A DNA stretch of 38,475 nt from NCBI GenBank assembly GCA_030625575.1, contig DAOUQP010000005.1, forward strand, positions 1-38,475. The letters are read 5' to 3'. Numbering within the stretch: the stretch's first letter is position 1; each line of letters opens with the position of its first letter. The stretch is from Eubacteriales bacterium (GTDB lineage Bacteria; Bacillota; Clostridia; Peptostreptococcales; Acidaminobacteraceae). Position numbers and translations under genes: made by a program. Below, piece after piece: positions 37,612 to 38,475 of the stretch. Below the pieces are notes generated by a model, which was given only the letters and a program-made list of their open reading frames with translations, made no database searches and was not told where the DNA came from.

Positions 37612-37625
37612 TGGTAACGGTACCA
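37612..37625. promoter_or_regulatory. LacI-type operator candidate in the lacI/ROK intergenic region
   Basis: TGGTAACGGTACCA, one mismatched pair. Confidence 0.6.
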
Positions 37626-37756
37626 GTATACCAATGATAACGTTTTTAAACAATTGTCACATCTCACAAAAAAAACTATATTTTTTTTAAAAGTAAAGAA
37701 ATTTAAAGAAAATTCGATTATAATAAATATATATAAATAGAATTGGAGAAGATTAT

Positions 37757-38475
37757 ATGTCAAATTATTTAGGTATTGATTTAGGGGGTACAAATATTAA
37801 ATTTGGTGTTGTCGATGAAAGTGGAGTTATCAGTCGTGGGGAAATACCTACAGAAGTTGAAATGGGCGCTGATTCAATAACACTGAGACTAGAAAAAATT
37901 ATAAATGATGCAAAAGGTGAATTTGATATCAAAGCGGTAGGCATCGGTGTGCCCGGATTGGTAGATAAGAGTCAAAAGGTTGTAATGGATTGCAAAAATC
38001 TATTTTGGAAGAATTTGCCGCTCGGAATCACTCTTGAAGAAAAAACAGGAGTAAAAGTTTTTATGGGCAACGATGCCAATGTGGCTACAATTGCGGAGCA
38101 TTCTTTTGGGAATCTAAAGGATGTTGATAGTGGCATTCTATTGACTTTGGGAACTGGAGTCGGTGGAGGCGTCATTATAGATGGCAATCTATATAGAGGA
38201 GCAAATGGACTTGGTTTTGAAGTCGGACATATGAAAATAAACGGCGAAGGTTATCCTTGTAATTGTGGTAGGAAAGACTGTTTTGAGACTTATTCATCTG
38301 CAACTGCTTTAATAAGATATTTTAATAGTGAATATAATGAGAAGATTACAGAGGCAAAAGAGGTTTTTGATTTATTCAAATCTGGTGACAGAAAAGGAAT
38401 TGAAGCGATTCAGTGGTACTCGGAGCATTTGGCTGATGGGATAGTTAACTTGATAAACCTATTCGATCCTGAAAT
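37757..38475 (+). CDS. ROK-family sugar kinase (glucokinase-like), truncated by the window end
   Basis: Absent from the ORF track because it is open at the edge: MSNYLGIDLGGTNIKFGVVDESG...GNDANVATIAEHSFG...LLTLGTGVGGGVIIDG...CNCGRKDCFETYSS; RBS ggag. Confidence 0.94.
   Translation, partial: MSNYLGIDLGGTNIKFGVVDESGVISRGEIPTEVEMGADSITLRLEKIINDAKGEFDIKAVGIGVPGLVDKSQKVVMDCKNLFWKNLPLGITLEEKTGVKVFMGNDANVATIAEHSFGNLKDVDSGILLTLGTGVGGGVIIDGNLYRGANGLGFEVGHMKINGEGYPCNCGRKDCFETYSSATALIRYFNSEYNEKITEAKEVFDLFKSGDRKGIEAIQWYSEHLADGIVNLINLFDPE

Noticed and set aside
1-38475. CRISPR arrays, IS elements, prophage, tRNA/rRNA genes
   Set aside because: None were recognised on reading; the only multi-copy element found is the two-copy intergenic repeat.

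Overview
Low-GC Firmicute-type window (Clostridia/Tissierellia-like by codon use and gene content; taxon not determined). No rRNA, tRNA, CRISPR array or transposase was recognised. Left part: a minus-strand operon for a NAD(P)/ferredoxin-linked formate dehydrogenase (NuoE-like, 2Fe-2S Trx-like protein, NuoF/HydB-like flavoprotein, FdhA). The ORF track cuts FdhA at an in-frame UGA that is almost certainly selenocysteine: the context is VDHCARL-U-HASTVAG, with a bSECIS-like GGUCU hairpin. Next is a plus-strand purine/ureide catabolic operon: three-subunit xanthine-dehydrogenase-type molybdenum hydroxylase, two paralogous knotted carbamoyltransferases flanking a non-canonical PLP enzyme and a YgeY hydrolase, then carbamate kinase and a Na+/solute symporter. 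Middle: TrhA/hemolysin-III divergent from a DUF1836 regulator, with duplicated perfect palindromic operators. This is followed by a sigma-54 activator beside an alanine dehydrogenase-NhaC operon that has a -24/-12 promoter and four UAS-like sites. Right part: a maltodextrin/glycogen cluster (MsmK ATPase, PucR-type regulator, alpha-amylases, MalEFG, two LacI regulators, symporter, glycogen phosphorylase, MalQ, and a ROK kinase cut by the window end). The least explained signal is a ~225-bp structured intergenic repeat present twice in opposite orientation (about 5000-5224 and 28675-28898), with internal tandem modules and base changes that preserve pairing. All statements come from reading the sequence; no database search was run.
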